64,000 nucleotides of DNA. It comes from Mytilus galloprovincialis (taxonomy: Eukaryota; Mollusca; Bivalvia; Mytilida; Mytilidae). This document shows positions 49,701 to 56,880 of the stretch, piece by piece. The stretch's first letter is position 1, and each line of letters begins with the position of its first letter. The stretch lies in NCBI RefSeq assembly GCF_965363235.1, contig NC_134840.1, positions 86,090,916 to 86,154,915 on the forward strand, given 5' to 3'. The notes beneath the pieces are model-generated. The model searched no databases and was not told the DNA's origin. It saw nothing but the letters and a program-made list of their open reading frames with translations. Both the position numbers and the translations under genes were made by a program.

Positions 49701-51458
49701 TTTTCGTTTGTTAATGAATAATCTGGCTACTCCAAAGTTGTGTTAAGAAGGAAACAAACAAAATCAAGGCGACAGTAGTTTACCGATGTTAAATCCCGAA
49801 AATCGATTAGAGGAAACAAAACAATACTTGCGGTTATCTCATAAACTTGAAAAGAAGCGAGATCGGGTGCGTTTCCTGCAATGTAATAACAAACAAAAAC
49901 AACGAAAAACTAGAGAAAACAAAGGTTCGATATAACAATTCAAATATAAGAAAGCAATGAATGAGGTTGTTAAATTTGTAATATGCCTTTTTGTGCTTCT
50001 TTGTTAAATATTTGTTTGTTTATATTGTGATTAATATACTTGTGCTACTTGTACATCCTGTCATTATTGTTTATGATATTCTCGTATTCTTGTCTTTCAT
50101 TTTTGCTGATGTGCTTTGTCTATATGCCTTTTGGTGTTACTTCGATGCAAATGGCGTGGCTCTTTACTTATACATCCCGTTATTGTGCTATTGTAAAACT
50201 TGTTTGTTGCTTGTCGTCCATTTTTGCTATGTGCTTTGTCTATATGCCTTTTTATGTTTCTTTGTTACATATACGACGTGGGTTTGTACTTATACATCCC
50301 GTCGTCATTGTGTTATTTTACTATTGTTAATTTGTGTATTATTGTCTTTATATTTTGCTAATATGCTTGGTCTATATGCCATTTTGTCCTTCTTTGTTGC
50401 ATTTTTTTAGTGATTAAGATTATAACACAATTTTGACTGCTGTATTTTTGACATTTTACCTATTATGTCTGTTTGTTTTGTTCACGCATCGTTGTCAATA
50501 TAATGGCATTTGATGTGACTGCCATACACAAGTGAGAGATTTAGCTAGCTATAAAACTAGGTTCAATCCACCATTTTCTACATAAGAAAAAAATTCCTGT
50601 ACCAAGTCAGGAATATGACAGTTGTTATCCATTCTTTTGGTGTGTTTGAGCTTTTGATTTTTCCATTTGGTAAGGGACTTTCCGTCTTGAATTTTCCTCG
50701 GAGTTTCAGTATTTTTGTTAGTTTACTTTTTACAAAACACTACATAAAAAAGAGAAACAAACACCATATTAAAACAACATAACATAGAAAAAGCGAGAGC
50801 CAAACAACAGTTCAAACCAAATACCGTTGTTACAAACCACTCTATGGAAGACTATATACCGAGAGTAATCTCGTGTGGTCCTGAAGGGTAATCGTATTTT
50901 TCATAATAAATTCTCAGAAATATCATGCCATTATCTTAGTCTTTCCTACCTTCTTGTTGAAAAGCCCAACTTATAAGGGTGATCCTCTGTGAGTCTTAAA
51001 TTTTTTTCGATAGATGCGCGTTTTTCATACGAGTTGTAAGATGCGCTTGAGGATAAAAAAAAAGTTGGTAGGGTAGGTCATAGCATTTATTTCGTTGAAG
51101 AGCCCTGTCCAACAAACACTCTAAATATTTTTGAAATGATTTGATCAATTATTACGTATTGATTTTTTTTATCCACATTTGCATTAATTTGATTGTTTTT
51201 TAGGAGGAAAATGCATTTGAGTTGAAAGTACCACGACCTGGCGGGACTGTCTATGTACGGACAAAACAGTGTGATGGTAAAACCGATTCCCATAGTGGCG
51301 AGCATCACCATGTCAGACATTACGTAATCTCGCGTGACGATAAACTGGACACGTCTGCCATGCTTCCTCCACGCCCAATACGTATGGCGAGGAGTAGCGA
51401 ATCTGGCAGTAGGGCATCGTCTAGACGATTGCCGCGAGCAACTAGCATTACACATTAA
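28603..51458 (+). CDS. CNBD2: CNBD2-like protein with two cyclic nucleotide-binding domains, nine exons
   Basis: Spliced from nine exons: 28603-28732, 37875-37962, 40181-40365, 42638-42765, 43479-43660, 46062-46160, 46732-46883, 47513-48534 and 51204-51458. All introns are GT-AG, every phase matches, and the joined frame gives 746 residues. Residues about 38-177 form a cNMP-binding domain: 'VVIKQGDTGDRFFIMLTG', a charged insertion, then the phosphate-binding cassette FGEVALMSEDAVRNATV with E142 and R152, the residues that hold cyclic nucleotide. Residues about 190-360 look like a second such domain with 'FGTVIARQGEPVSGLFFILR', but its cassette is 'IGDLEMVLD' and lacks the arginine, so it may not bind ligand. 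A basic linker and a serine/arginine-rich tail follow. In mammals CNBD2 binds cAMP and is needed for sperm function; that role here is inference. The ATG is the first after an in-frame TGA 21 bases upstream. Confidence 0.85.
29323..29520 (+). repeat. 36-bp tandem repeat, open in one frame (intron 1)
   Basis: About five units of 36 bp encode a 12-residue repeat: SSDKMKITPSDN, SDSIIGIGSSEN, SDIIIEIGPSEH, SNGIIEVSPNDS. The whole 126-codon frame runs 29149-29529 and an acceptor-like 'atatccag' sits just before the ATG at 29300. It lies in intron 1 of the CNBD2-like gene. It may be an unrecognised alternative exon or simply a minisatellite with an open frame. Confidence 0.45.
29593..29970 (-). mobile_element. 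Retrozyme copy (minus strand), about one monomer
   Basis: It begins at 'aaactcatcataaatacc' and a second start-like 'aaactcatcagcc' appears near 29958, about 365 bp on, which fits one monomer of a tandem element. Inside are the hammerhead (29633-29675), 'gaagttgaagagcattgaga' and the terminal 'gactactgggtaggtgatac'. It is non-coding and lies in intron 1 of the CNBD2-like gene. Reading frames over it are spurious. Confidence 0.75.
29633..29675 (-). ncRNA. Hammerhead ribozyme relic
   Basis: Read on the minus strand: GCGTCA, then TTGATGA in place of CTGATGA, stem II GTCT/AGAC, GAAA, a short stem III and the cleavage site before TGGCGT at 29638. The first base of the catalytic box is changed, so cleavage is probably lost although stems I and II are intact. 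Confidence 0.7.
30434..30560. mobile_element. Small inverted-repeat element
   Basis: 'ttgtgtacaagttat' at the left is repeated inverted as 'ataacttgtacacaa' at the right, about 125 bp apart. The inner 'ttgtacaaagtcaaaatgca' is the reverse complement of part of 29140-29175, so a second, rearranged copy lies nearby. It is non-coding. Confidence 0.5.
30818..31135 (-). mobile_element. Retrozyme copy (minus strand)
   Basis: Runs from 'aaactcatcaaagataccag' to 'actactgggctggtgatacc'. It is clearly homologous over its length to 29593-29970 and, in reverse, to 52524-52867. It carries one hammerhead at 30854-30897. It lies in intron 1 of the CNBD2-like gene. Confidence 0.8.
30854..30897 (-). ncRNA. 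Type I hammerhead ribozyme
   Basis: On the minus strand: GCGTCA, CTGATGA, stem II GTCT-TTTGC-AGAC, GAAA, stem III ACGC/GCGT, C17 at 30860, then TGGCTA. All catalytic boxes match the consensus. Stem I is shorter than in the best copy because the 3' strand is TGGCTA rather than TGGCGT. The 'GACGAAACGCGCGTC' run closely resembles the published Schistosoma satellite hammerhead, from memory. Confidence 0.82.
31700..31803 (-). repeat. Dispersed repeat M1, copy 5
   Basis: Diverged reverse copy with 'tggtctcattggcaatcatc' and 'ccacatcttctcattttt'. Confidence 0.65.
32058..32230 (+). repeat. Dispersed repeat M3, forward copy
   Basis: M3 is my label for the family with 'gggacagtcaaactcataaa' and 'aactgacaacgccatggct'. 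Reverse copies lie at 38290 and 54618. The 67-codon frame over it is not a gene. Confidence 0.75.
32255..32365 (+). repeat. Partial copy of repeat M2
   Basis: 'caaaaatactgaactcagag' through 'caactgtcatatacccgact', the left part of M2, directly after the M3 copy. Confidence 0.7.
32848..32940 (+). repeat. Dispersed repeat M1, copy 6 (forward)
   Basis: 'agaagatattgtatgattgc' followed by a diverged 'caattagaaaactctccatt'. Confidence 0.65.
33304..33605 (+). repeat. SINE-like mollusc repeat, copy 1
   Basis: About 300 bp from 'acaagaatgtgtccatagta' to 'ctatcgtaggtgggac', with the internal 'caagttgattggacttcaac' and a run of 'gacgaacgaacgaacgg'. I recognise the family from many mollusc genomes. A second copy follows at 33815. 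Confidence 0.75.
33815..34268 (+). repeat. SINE-like mollusc repeat, copy 2, internally duplicated
   Basis: Same family as 33304-33605, but the central 'gcactatcattttct' to 'actttaacctgaa' segment (about 170 bp) is present twice in tandem, giving 450 bp instead of 300. It ends 'ctatcgtaggtggggcataa'. Confidence 0.75.
34269..34455. repeat. Diverged ~100-bp tandem duplication
   Basis: 'aaaaatcgggtgataaaaaa' to 'taatatgttataa' is repeated as 'aaaaatcgggtgaattaaaa' to 'ataatatgttataatg', both with 'gatatcttaaatcaggytat' inside. Confidence 0.6.
34901..34987 (-). repeat. Dispersed repeat M1, copy 7
   Basis: 'ttgacctataatggtaaata' to 'ataccacatcttcttatatc', reverse sense. Confidence 0.7.
35610..35658. 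repeat. 49-bp near-perfect palindrome
   Basis: Two 24-bp arms, 'ataagatatcttaagactga' plus 'atat' and its exact reverse complement, flank a single central A at 35634. There are no mismatches and the symmetry stops abruptly at both ends. It lies in intron 1 of the CNBD2-like gene. Such a sequence can extrude as a cruciform, or form a 24-bp RNA hairpin if transcribed. Confidence 0.9.
37085..37235 (+). repeat. Dispersed repeat M4
   Basis: 'ggccagctgaaggacgccta', 'gaagacctattggtggcctt' and 'cacatcccccatttcctttc'. I recognise it as abundant in mussel DNA. A diverged copy is at 48590. Confidence 0.65.
37875..37962 (+). CDS. CNBD2: CNBD2-like gene, exon 2
   Basis: Follows 'tttgtttcag' and ends 'GACAG|GTATGT' in phase 2. 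Reads VLTDVIRNCDYTKACRDDVV and IKQGDTGD, the first strands of the first cNMP-binding domain including the 'G-D-x-G-D' turn. Confidence 0.87.
38255..38525 (-). repeat. Dispersed repeat M3, reverse copy (intron 2)
   Basis: Contains 'cttacccttccggagcactt', 'gggttcgtgttgcttattct' and 'atgagtttgactgtccctct'. It parallels 54618-54818 in the same orientation and 32058-32230 in the opposite one. Confidence 0.75.
39088..39130 (+). repeat. Dispersed repeat M1, copy 8 (fragment)
   Basis: 'gaaatgtggtatgattgtca' and 'acagctatccaccaaag'. The 100-codon frame crossing it is not supported as a gene. Confidence 0.55.
40181..40365 (+). CDS. CNBD2: CNBD2-like gene, exon 3
   Basis: Follows 'gaaattctcag', begins FFIMLTGTTSVYIDTVKSDE and ends 'CACTACG|GTAAGA' in phase 1. 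After the domain's beta strands it carries a lysine- and glutamate-rich insertion (EEMSEKDIIEKMLEEETGKK) between the early strands and the phosphate cassette. Confidence 0.9.
41064..41150 (-). repeat. Dispersed repeat M1, copy 9
   Basis: 'ccctgtgttgaaggccgtac' to 'ggagagttgtctcaatgg', reverse sense. It is followed by reverse M2 and then M5 sequence, a repeat cluster in intron 3. Confidence 0.65.
41175..41260 (-). repeat. Partial copy of repeat M2 (reverse)
   Basis: 'ataaaaccaggctcaaccca' and 'gtcaggaatatggcagttgt' are the reverse complement of the diagnostic M2 blocks. Confidence 0.65.
41320..41445 (+). repeat. Dispersed repeat M5
   Basis: 'gatgtgttccctcagtttag', 'gttcgatttatgactattga' and 'gctggtatactactattgct'. 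Confidence 0.65.
42638..42765 (+). CDS. CNBD2: CNBD2-like gene, exon 4 (phosphate-binding cassette)
   Basis: Follows 'ggttttatttatag' and ends 'ATGAAG|GTAATG' in phase 0. Encodes AGKSFGEVALMSEDAVRNAT and VIADEETDLLVVSRELFNRS. This is the cAMP/cGMP contact loop, with the glutamate (E142) that binds the ribose and the arginine (R152) that binds the cyclic phosphate both present, so ligand binding by this domain is likely. Confidence 0.93.
43479..43660 (+). CDS. CNBD2: CNBD2-like gene, exon 5
   Basis: Follows 'aatttacattttag' and ends 'ATTCTAAG|GTAAAT' in phase 2. Begins with a charged helix (AKQEEEYKEREDFIQ), then 'CPLFRSWTSRFKRLLELS', the usual linker helix, and 'FGTVIARQGEPVSGLFFILR', the opening strands of a second cNMP-like domain. 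Confidence 0.92.
44403..44470 (+). repeat. Dispersed repeat M1, copy 10 (forward)
   Basis: 'aaaggagatgtggaatgatt' followed by a diverged remainder. An M2 copy begins directly after it. Confidence 0.6.
44490..45315 (+). repeat. Long copy of repeat M2 with internal tandem units
   Basis: Left part 'atactgaactcagaggaaaa', 'ttggtacaggcattttcaaa' and 'agctagctaaacctctcact'; then four units that each contain 'ttcaaagtatgac' at 45002, 45105, 45210 and 45266, spaced 103, 105 and 56 bp. The tandem block differs from that in the copy at 49960, so the internal units evolve quickly. Confidence 0.7.
45836..45976 (+). repeat. Dispersed repeat M5
   Basis: 'ttgatgtgtttccctcgatt', 'ttagtttgtaacccggatat' and 'ataccggtatactactgtcg'. 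Confidence 0.7.
46062..46160 (+). CDS. CNBD2: CNBD2-like gene, exon 6
   Basis: Follows 'tttgtttttag' and ends 'CTTGGGAG|GTAGGT' in phase 2. Encodes GQAKSTVQPALHHQQYPQLM and KLDVNEVAAELG, a histidine- and glutamine-containing loop inserted in the second domain. Confidence 0.85.
46461..46483. repeat. TA microsatellite
   Basis: About eleven TA dinucleotides in intron 6. Confidence 0.85.
46732..46883 (+). CDS. CNBD2: CNBD2-like gene, exon 7
   Basis: Follows 'aaacatattgcag' and ends 'CTCATAG|GTAGGC' in phase 1. Encodes a strongly charged helix (ENYNKLVQKKEKDLTQEQIK, then IRRKEGYAAAERHRNQSR) before 'IELCSIEENDLIG', which leads into the degenerate second cassette. Confidence 0.9.
47513..48534 (+). 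CDS. CNBD2: CNBD2-like gene, exon 8 (large)
   Basis: Follows 'aatttcttattcag' and ends 'GATGAGAGAGAG|GTAATT' in phase 0. It completes the second cNMP-like fold with DLEMVLDLETNYSTITCTAN and 'TVAMVLDAKNYDRLVAKK', where the arginine of a working cassette is missing. The remaining ~270 residues are basic (HPVRKRRTIPRSLKQLKRM) and then acidic (DDFFDWETSDSN), probably largely disordered, with a short helix 'LRTLEDRLKDFCSQY'. Confidence 0.93.
48590..48700 (+). repeat. Dispersed repeat M4, diverged
   Basis: 'ttgttgtctctttgaaacat' and 'ccgtttccattctctatttt' match the 3' half of the copy at 37085. Confidence 0.55.
49760..49930 (-). repeat. Dispersed repeat M5, reverse copy
   Basis: 'aaggcgacagtagtttaccg' and the following AT-rich tail match the reverse M5 copy at 15300. 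It abuts the reverse M2 copy. Confidence 0.55.
49960..50730 (-). repeat. Long copy of repeat M2 (reverse) with ~130-bp tandem units
   Basis: Four tandem units are marked by 'tatatgcctttt'-like words at about 49983, 50121, 50241 and 50373, followed by 'cattttgactgctg'-like sequence, 'ttagctagctataaaactag', 'accaagtcaggaatatgaca' and 'gagtttcagtatttttgtta'. Long frames of 139 and 96 codons here are hydrophobic by-products of the T-rich repeat. It lies in intron 8. Confidence 0.7.
51204..51458 (+). CDS. CNBD2: CNBD2-like gene, exon 9 (end)
   Basis: Follows 'gattgttttttag' and runs in phase 0 to the TAA at 51456-51458. Encodes EENAFELKVPRPGGTVYVRT and ends in a serine- and arginine-rich tail (MARSSESGSRASSRRLPRAT) that offers basophilic kinase sites of the R-x-S type. 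A variant polyadenylation signal ATTAAA lies at 51498-51503. Confidence 0.87.
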   Translation, partial: EENAFELKVPRPGGTVYVRTKQCDGKTDSHSGEHHHVRHYVISRDDKLDTSAMLPPRPIRMARSSESGSRASSRRLPRATSITH

Positions 51459-51941
51459 TTGATTATATAAAAAATATGGCTTCATCATAGACAGAAAATT
51501 AAATAGATTTAAAACATATTTGCTCTTATGGGTACAAGCTAGTGTCTCGGTGGCAGTGTAGTACTTAAGTCAGCACTGACATTGTGAATTCGAATGATGA
51601 CCACATAAAAAGTCCTGATACGTATTAATAACGTTTTTTGCATAGCTTACAGTCGAAACAATAAGTATAATTATCACCAGGGTGACCATGCATAGATGGC
51701 ATTAACCAGTGTTGGTGCATGTTCATAGAGCATACGGCACAGCTTTCATTCCATTGTGATTTGTTTAACAAAAAAAAGTTACACACTTGCAGTTTTATAC
51801 CTTATTAATTTAATATGTAATAAGAAATATACCAGATGAATTGGTTCGAAATTTGTGATTTTACTCTTAAACGAATTTCGGTTTTGTTTTACATTTCATT
51901 TATTTGGGTTTTTGTTCTGTTTCAAAAGATGAACATAATAT

Positions 51942-52015
51942 AAAAAAAGAAAATGTGGTATGATTGCCAAAGAGACAACTTCCCACAAGAGACCAAATAA
52001 CACAGAAATTAACAA
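51942..52015 (+). repeat. Dispersed repeat M1, copy 11 (forward)
   Basis: 'aaaatgtggtatgattgcca' to 'cacagaaattaacaactttt'. Confidence 0.75.
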
Positions 52016-52492
52016 CTTTTGTAAAAACTTTTTGTAAAAACTTTTGTAAAACGTGTGGAATATTCTTGAGATGCGTCTTCTAAATTTATGTAACATGTCT
52101 TTAAAAATAATACATACTATTATTATTTTTCATGAATTTAGATTTAAAAAAAAACAAACGCTGTATACAATTCCTACAAAATAAAACCAAACGTCATAAA
52201 AACAGGTGTCCGTTTACTCGTTTTCAAGCGTGTGGTTGACAATAAGTTGGATAAGATCGATTGGAAACGAAGTTGTAACTTTATCTAGGATCAGACTTCC
52301 ATTATGTAGTTATTTTTGACATAAGTGGTATTCTTGCCTCTTCTAACTTTTCACACAATAGGATAAAGTGTTCCATCATTTCATCTGCTTTACTACAGAG
52401 TTTACAAGTTGAGCTTATATGATTCTTTGAAAATGAAAATGGGTTTGTAGGATATAGTTCCCAGTTGAAATTTTAAGACGTACAGGAATTTT

Positions 52493-52915
52493 TGGTGAGT
52501 CTTTTGTAGACGAAGCGTGCGTCTGGCGTAAATATAAAATTTTAATCCTGGTAACTATGATGAGATTATTTACCACCACTGGGTCAATGTCACTGCTGGT
52601 GTAATTTTAATTTCCCGAGAGTATCACCAGCCCAGTAGTCAGCACTTCTGTGTTGACTTGAGTTATCATTGATATGTTCATAATTATAAATTAACTGTTA
52701 ACAAAAATTTGAATTTTTGAAATACTAAGGCTTTTCTACATCAGGAATAGATAAGCTTAGCTGTATTTGGCAAAACTTTTCTCTTTAACTTTGTATTTTA
52801 TTTGGCCTTTTTAACATTTTTTTATTCGAGCGTCACTGATGAGTCTTTTGAAGACGAAACGCGCGTCTGGCGTAAATGTAAAATCTTAATCCTGGTATCT
52901 ATGATGAGTTTATTT
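52493..52915 (+). mobile_element. Retrozyme, tandem partial dimer with two hammerhead sites
   Basis: A degenerate hammerhead (52493-52529, boxes altered) and a consensus one (52830-52873) lie in the same orientation with predicted cleavage sites after 52523 and 52867, 344 nt apart. After each comes the same sequence: 'tggcgtaaatataaaatttt' and 'aatcctggtaactatgatga' at the first, 'tggcgtaaatgtaaaatctt' and 'aatcctggtatctatgatga' at the second. This head-to-tail arrangement is what integration of more than one round of a circular RNA's cDNA gives, and is described for animal retrozymes. It is non-coding. The monomer includes 'ctgctggtgtaattttaatt' and 'cagtagtcagcacttctgtg'. Confidence 0.85.
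52830..52873 (+). ncRNA. Type I hammerhead ribozyme, best copy
   Basis: GCGTCA (52830-52835) pairs with TGGCGT (52868-52873) as stem I, six pairs with two G-U. CTGATGA (52836-52842) and GAAA (52856-52859) are the catalytic boxes. Stem II is GTCTT/AAGAC with a TTG loop. Stem III is ACGC/GCGT, too short for a normal loop, as in satellite and retrozyme hammerheads that may work best as dimers. The cleavage triplet is GTC, with the cut predicted after C52867. Confidence 0.88.
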
Positions 52916-52929
52916 ACTACAACTATCCC

Positions 52930-53890
52930 ATCACTTTAACCTGTACCAAGAAAATAAAGTAAAGGTCAGATGAACCAAACTGGAAATACATGTTGACCTT
53001 ACAATCATTTCATACACCACTTAAGCTTTAAATGTAGTTGACCTATTGCACACGGAAGAAACAAACAAAACCAAGAAAACTTAACATTGCGCAATACACC
53101 ATGAAAATGAGGACAAGGTCAGATGAACGCTGCAAGACATGTACACCATACAATCATTACTTGTTTAAAATAATGTTGACCTGTTCCATATAGTATCTAA
53201 GAAAGAAACCAAATCAGGAAAAATTAAGATTGGCCAATGAACCATGAAAATGAAATCATGGTCAGATGATAATTGCCAGACTAACATATAAACCTTTTAA
53301 TCATTCCATACACCAAATATAGTTGACATATTGCTAAAAGTATTAGAAAAACAGACCAAAAACAAAAATTTAAAATTGAGCAATGAACCGTAAAAATTAG
53401 GTCACGGTCAAATAAAACATACCAGACTATCATGTACACCGTAAAATATTCCTATTCACCAAATATAGATGACCTATTACATATAGAATTGAAACAACAG
53501 TTCGAAACACAAAAACTTAACTTTAACCACTGAACCATGAAAATGAGGTAAGGGCAGACGACACATGTCAGTTGGACATGTACACCTTACAATTATGTCA
53601 TAAACCAAACATATGAGACCTTTTGCTTATAGTATCTGATATATGGACGTAACCACGAACACTTCATCTTGTTCACTGATCCATGAAATGAGGTTGAGGT
53701 CAAGTGAAAAGTGTCTGACGGGCATGCGGACCTTACGCACATACCAAAGATAGTTATCCTATTATAAAGTAGAGAGAAATAAAGAATACAAAAAATCTTA
53801 CATTTGTTTTCAAGTAGTCACTGAACAATGAAAATGAGGTCAAGGACAATGGACATATAACAGGCGGAAACTTCATAACATAAGGCACCT
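52930..53890 (+). repeat. Satellite-like array, ~145-bp unit, about seven copies
   Basis: The phrase 'aaccatgaaaatgaggtcaa' and its variants recurs at about 53101, 53245, 53390, 53537, 53693 and 53828, a spacing of 135-156 bp, with the companion 'ccaaatatagttgacctatt'. Copies are well diverged. I recognise the unit as widespread in bivalves. It begins within about 20 bp of the end of the retrozyme. Confidence 0.8.
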
Positions 53891-54617
53891 ATATACAATG
53901 TATGAAGGATCCAGGTCCTTTACCTTCTGAAATATTAAGCTTTTAAGCGGTTAGCTAACGTCGTCAAGTTTGTTAACAATTATACTCTTTCATAATTTAC
54001 AATAATAATTATATCAAGGAAAATTCTTGTCCAAACAGACATGCAGATAACTGGGCTCCCCTCAAAACAATTGTGAACATCTTAGCTGGTTCTTCCATGA
54101 ATTACATCCAGGAGTAATATTCGGAGGTAGGAGGTTAAAATCTTTAATTGGCAGAAGTTGAATTTCAAAGTGTATATCCTTGGCGGAATTCTGAGAACAT
54201 TCTGACTGTCATTAGATGTTCTTTTGTGGTCTTTCAAAATATTCTTTTGATATTTTGACTTAATTATGTATATATTATCAAAATAAAATCAGTCTGAGCC
54301 AAAAATTATATAAAGTCATCAGTCACAAACCAATAAACCTTAAATAAAACCCCACTAAAAGTGGTATTATATTTGTATTGAATTAATTCATTCGTTCTTT
54401 AATTTTTCAATTTGGTTTATCGTAGTAAGGTTCTAATATTCCTTCCAAGCTGTACGATATTTTTCCAATTCTAAAGCTAAATAATGACCTGTATTTTGTG
54501 GTTTTTTTTTCTTCTCATGAGAAGATTTGTTCGCCGTCTTGTCTTATCTTGTTATCGGGTGTATTGGTAATCAAAAGATAACTAAAATTGGCAAATCAAA
54601 TATTGAAGAAAAAAGTA
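53891..54617. other. Non-coding stretch, no gene seen
   Basis: AT-rich sequence between the satellite and an M3 copy. No exon or RNA gene was recognised. Confidence 0.55.
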
Positions 54618-54818
54618 GGAACATTCCGGAGCACCTGAGATCACCCCTAGTTTTTTGGGGGGTTCGTGTTGTTTATTCTCTAGTTTTCTATGTTGTGTCA
54701 TGTGTGCTGTTTTTTGTTTGTCTTTTTCATTTTTAGACATGGCGTTGTCAGTTTGTTTTAGATTTATGAGTTTGACTGTCCCTTTGGTATCTTTCGTCCC
54801 TCTTTTGTATGCCTTTTT
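54618..54818 (-). repeat. Dispersed repeat M3, reverse copy
   Basis: 'cattccggagcacctgagat', 'ggggttcgtgttgtttattc' and 'tatgagtttgactgtccctt', closely matching 38255-38525. Short frames on both strands are by-products. Confidence 0.78.
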
Positions 54819-55155
54819 GTGACACAAATATAGGGAAAATATCAAGTCAACATATAACATCTGTCACAAACCTTTTAAATTCAAATATCACATTGAATGG
54901 AATACTAAAGTTTCATGGAGCATTGAACATCGCACTTTTTGAACGTTCTGTAAATTTTCTTGTTTTTCAAAACAAATTATGTAGATTTTTTAAAGCAAAG
55001 TTATGACTACATTTAAAAACACCTCTTAAGTCGAAAACAGACAGACAACGTCATTACAAACTAAACAGCTGTGCCATGAGATCACGATACGCTCGTCTCT
55101 TTTTCAGAGAATATAAGTTCAGTAACTTCTAAATGTCATATCAGAAATATATATA

Positions 55156-56031
55156 CTAGTCAACAAAAGAAACGATACACGACTTTTTTCAAATTTCAAA
55201 ATGAAGTTTTCCGTTTATAGGACTAATATTAAAGGTACCAATACTTAATGACAATGGAAATATAAATCCGTTGAAAAATGTTTTTTGGGCTTCCATGACG
55301 TCATTTGGCGAAATTATGTTTTGGGACAAAATTTACATAAATCGCAATTTTAAAAAAGCAGAAGTTCCAACTAATTATGCCAACTCATTTAAAGGTTAAG
55401 ACAATGTTTGCCATCAATTCTTTTTTTCTTTCTAAATCATACAGTTTCCTTGTTTATTGTAAAGCAAAGTTCGGGCCCACAAGAAATCGTTAAAATGTTT
55501 ACATTATCCATTGATCTACCATAGACAGTATGTGTAAAGTGAAACTAAAAAAAACCGGTAACAATCTTAAAACTAATCCGAAAGGTTCCAAATTTACAGT
55601 GTGTTGTTTTCATATCTAAAGCATTGATTTGAGACGAAAACATTTTTTTTTCTTTTCATTTTTTGAGATTCCAAAAAACACCTTTTTTTTAACCAAAAAT
55701 AAAAAAAAAAAACAATAATTTAACTCATAAGTTACAATATGAACATGACTTGATTAGCATATTGAATATTTTTAACCAAATTTGAAAATTCATTTAGTAC
55801 TTAGAAAAGTATGTGTCGATTTTTTATCCAACTTTCTGCAAAAATAATTTGCACCCTATGATCGTTTACACGGAATTTTGTTACTTTCCGATTAGTTTTG
55901 ATTTTCATTATCATATGTGCATACATTGCAAATAAAAACTTTTTAAAATAATGTATCTCATTTTGTTTTATATTTAAAACTTTTTGATAAATTTTATTCC
56001 AAAGTCGTGTATCGTTTCTTTTGTTGACTAG
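55156..56031. mobile_element. 876-bp MITE with perfect 30-bp inverted ends and TA duplication
   Basis: The left end 'ctagtcaacaaaagaaacga' plus 'tacacgactt' (55156-55185) is the exact reverse complement of 56002-56031. TA flanks both sides (55154-55155 and 56032-56033), the mariner/Tc1-type target duplication. No transposase is encoded; the 98-codon minus-strand frame at 55801 has no transposase motif. A CRE-like TGACGTCA lies at 55296-55303. Perfect ends suggest a fairly recent insertion. Confidence 0.88.
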
Positions 56032-56511
56032 TATATATGAAAAATAAAGGAATGTTATTTTAATAGATATAAACAAGTCTTCAAAGTTTAATAACAACTG
56101 CTCAAAGCACGTTTGAGTTTAAACTACTCAAAAGCATTGTTTAGTTACTGTCAGAAAACTAAAATCCTCCCTTTTTAATGAATAAAATGTCATAACTCAG
56201 AAACATACAATCTAAAATCCCTATAAATCGAATAAATAATACATATAAATAACTCATCAAAATTTCTTGCAAATTAGTGAAAGTGTTATTGAGTTACTAT
56301 CCACAAACTGGAAAATCATCCATTTTAATGAAACATCGGAAATTTGAATATGAAATTCATAAAATCGAATGGGAGCTAACATCAATAGATATTAACAATT
56401 CCCCAAAATTGCGTGTTTGAGTTATTGTCCGACATATTGCTTTATTTGTTATTTTCATCGGATTTTGTCTAATGTTTAGTTCGTTTCTGTGTGTTAGATT
56501 TTAATGTTGTG

Positions 56512-56628
56512 TCGTTGTTCTCTCTTATATTTAATGCGTTTCCCGCAGTTTCAGTTTGTATCCCGGATTTGTTTTTTACTATCGATTTATGAGTTTTGAA
56601 CAGCGGTATACTACTGTTGCCTTTATGT
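56512..56628 (+). repeat. Dispersed repeat M5
   Basis: 'tgttctctcttatatttaat', 'ttcagtttgtatcccggatt' and 'ggtatactactgttgccttt'. Confidence 0.75.
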
Positions 56629-56767
56629 TGACGACAGACCGACAGACAGACGGACAACGGTATGCCATAATAAAAACGGGCGTATAAAAAAAAGAAAGAT
56701 ACCAATATTAAAATCCGGTTAGGCACCCACTGTGTTGCTCACATGCGTAAATACAAACCCGATGATA

Positions 56768-56880
56768 AGTCTTCTCTTATATTTAATGCGTTTCCCTCAG
56801 TTTTAGTTTGTAACCCGGATTTGTTTTCTTCTATCGATTTATGGGTTTCGAACAGCGGTATACTACTGTTGCCTTTATTT
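56768..56880 (+). repeat. Dispersed repeat M5, second of a pair
   Basis: Same sequence as 56512-56628, about 250 bp away and in the same orientation: 'ttctcttatatttaatgcgt' to 'cggtatactactgttgcctt'. It directly abuts the 3' end of the Penelope-like relic. Confidence 0.75.

Noticed and set aside
49991-50410. 139-codon hydrophobic frame resembling a membrane protein
   Set aside because: It runs through the T-rich tandem units of a reverse M2 repeat; hydrophobicity follows from base composition.
52930-53890. Regular ~145-bp spacing, considered as a CRISPR-like array
   Set aside because: Whole units are repeated with divergence and no unique spacers; it is a eukaryotic satellite.
55801-56097. 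98-codon minus-strand frame in the MITE, considered as a transposase remnant
   Set aside because: No DDE/D or helix-turn-helix pattern is visible and it crosses the element's terminal repeat.
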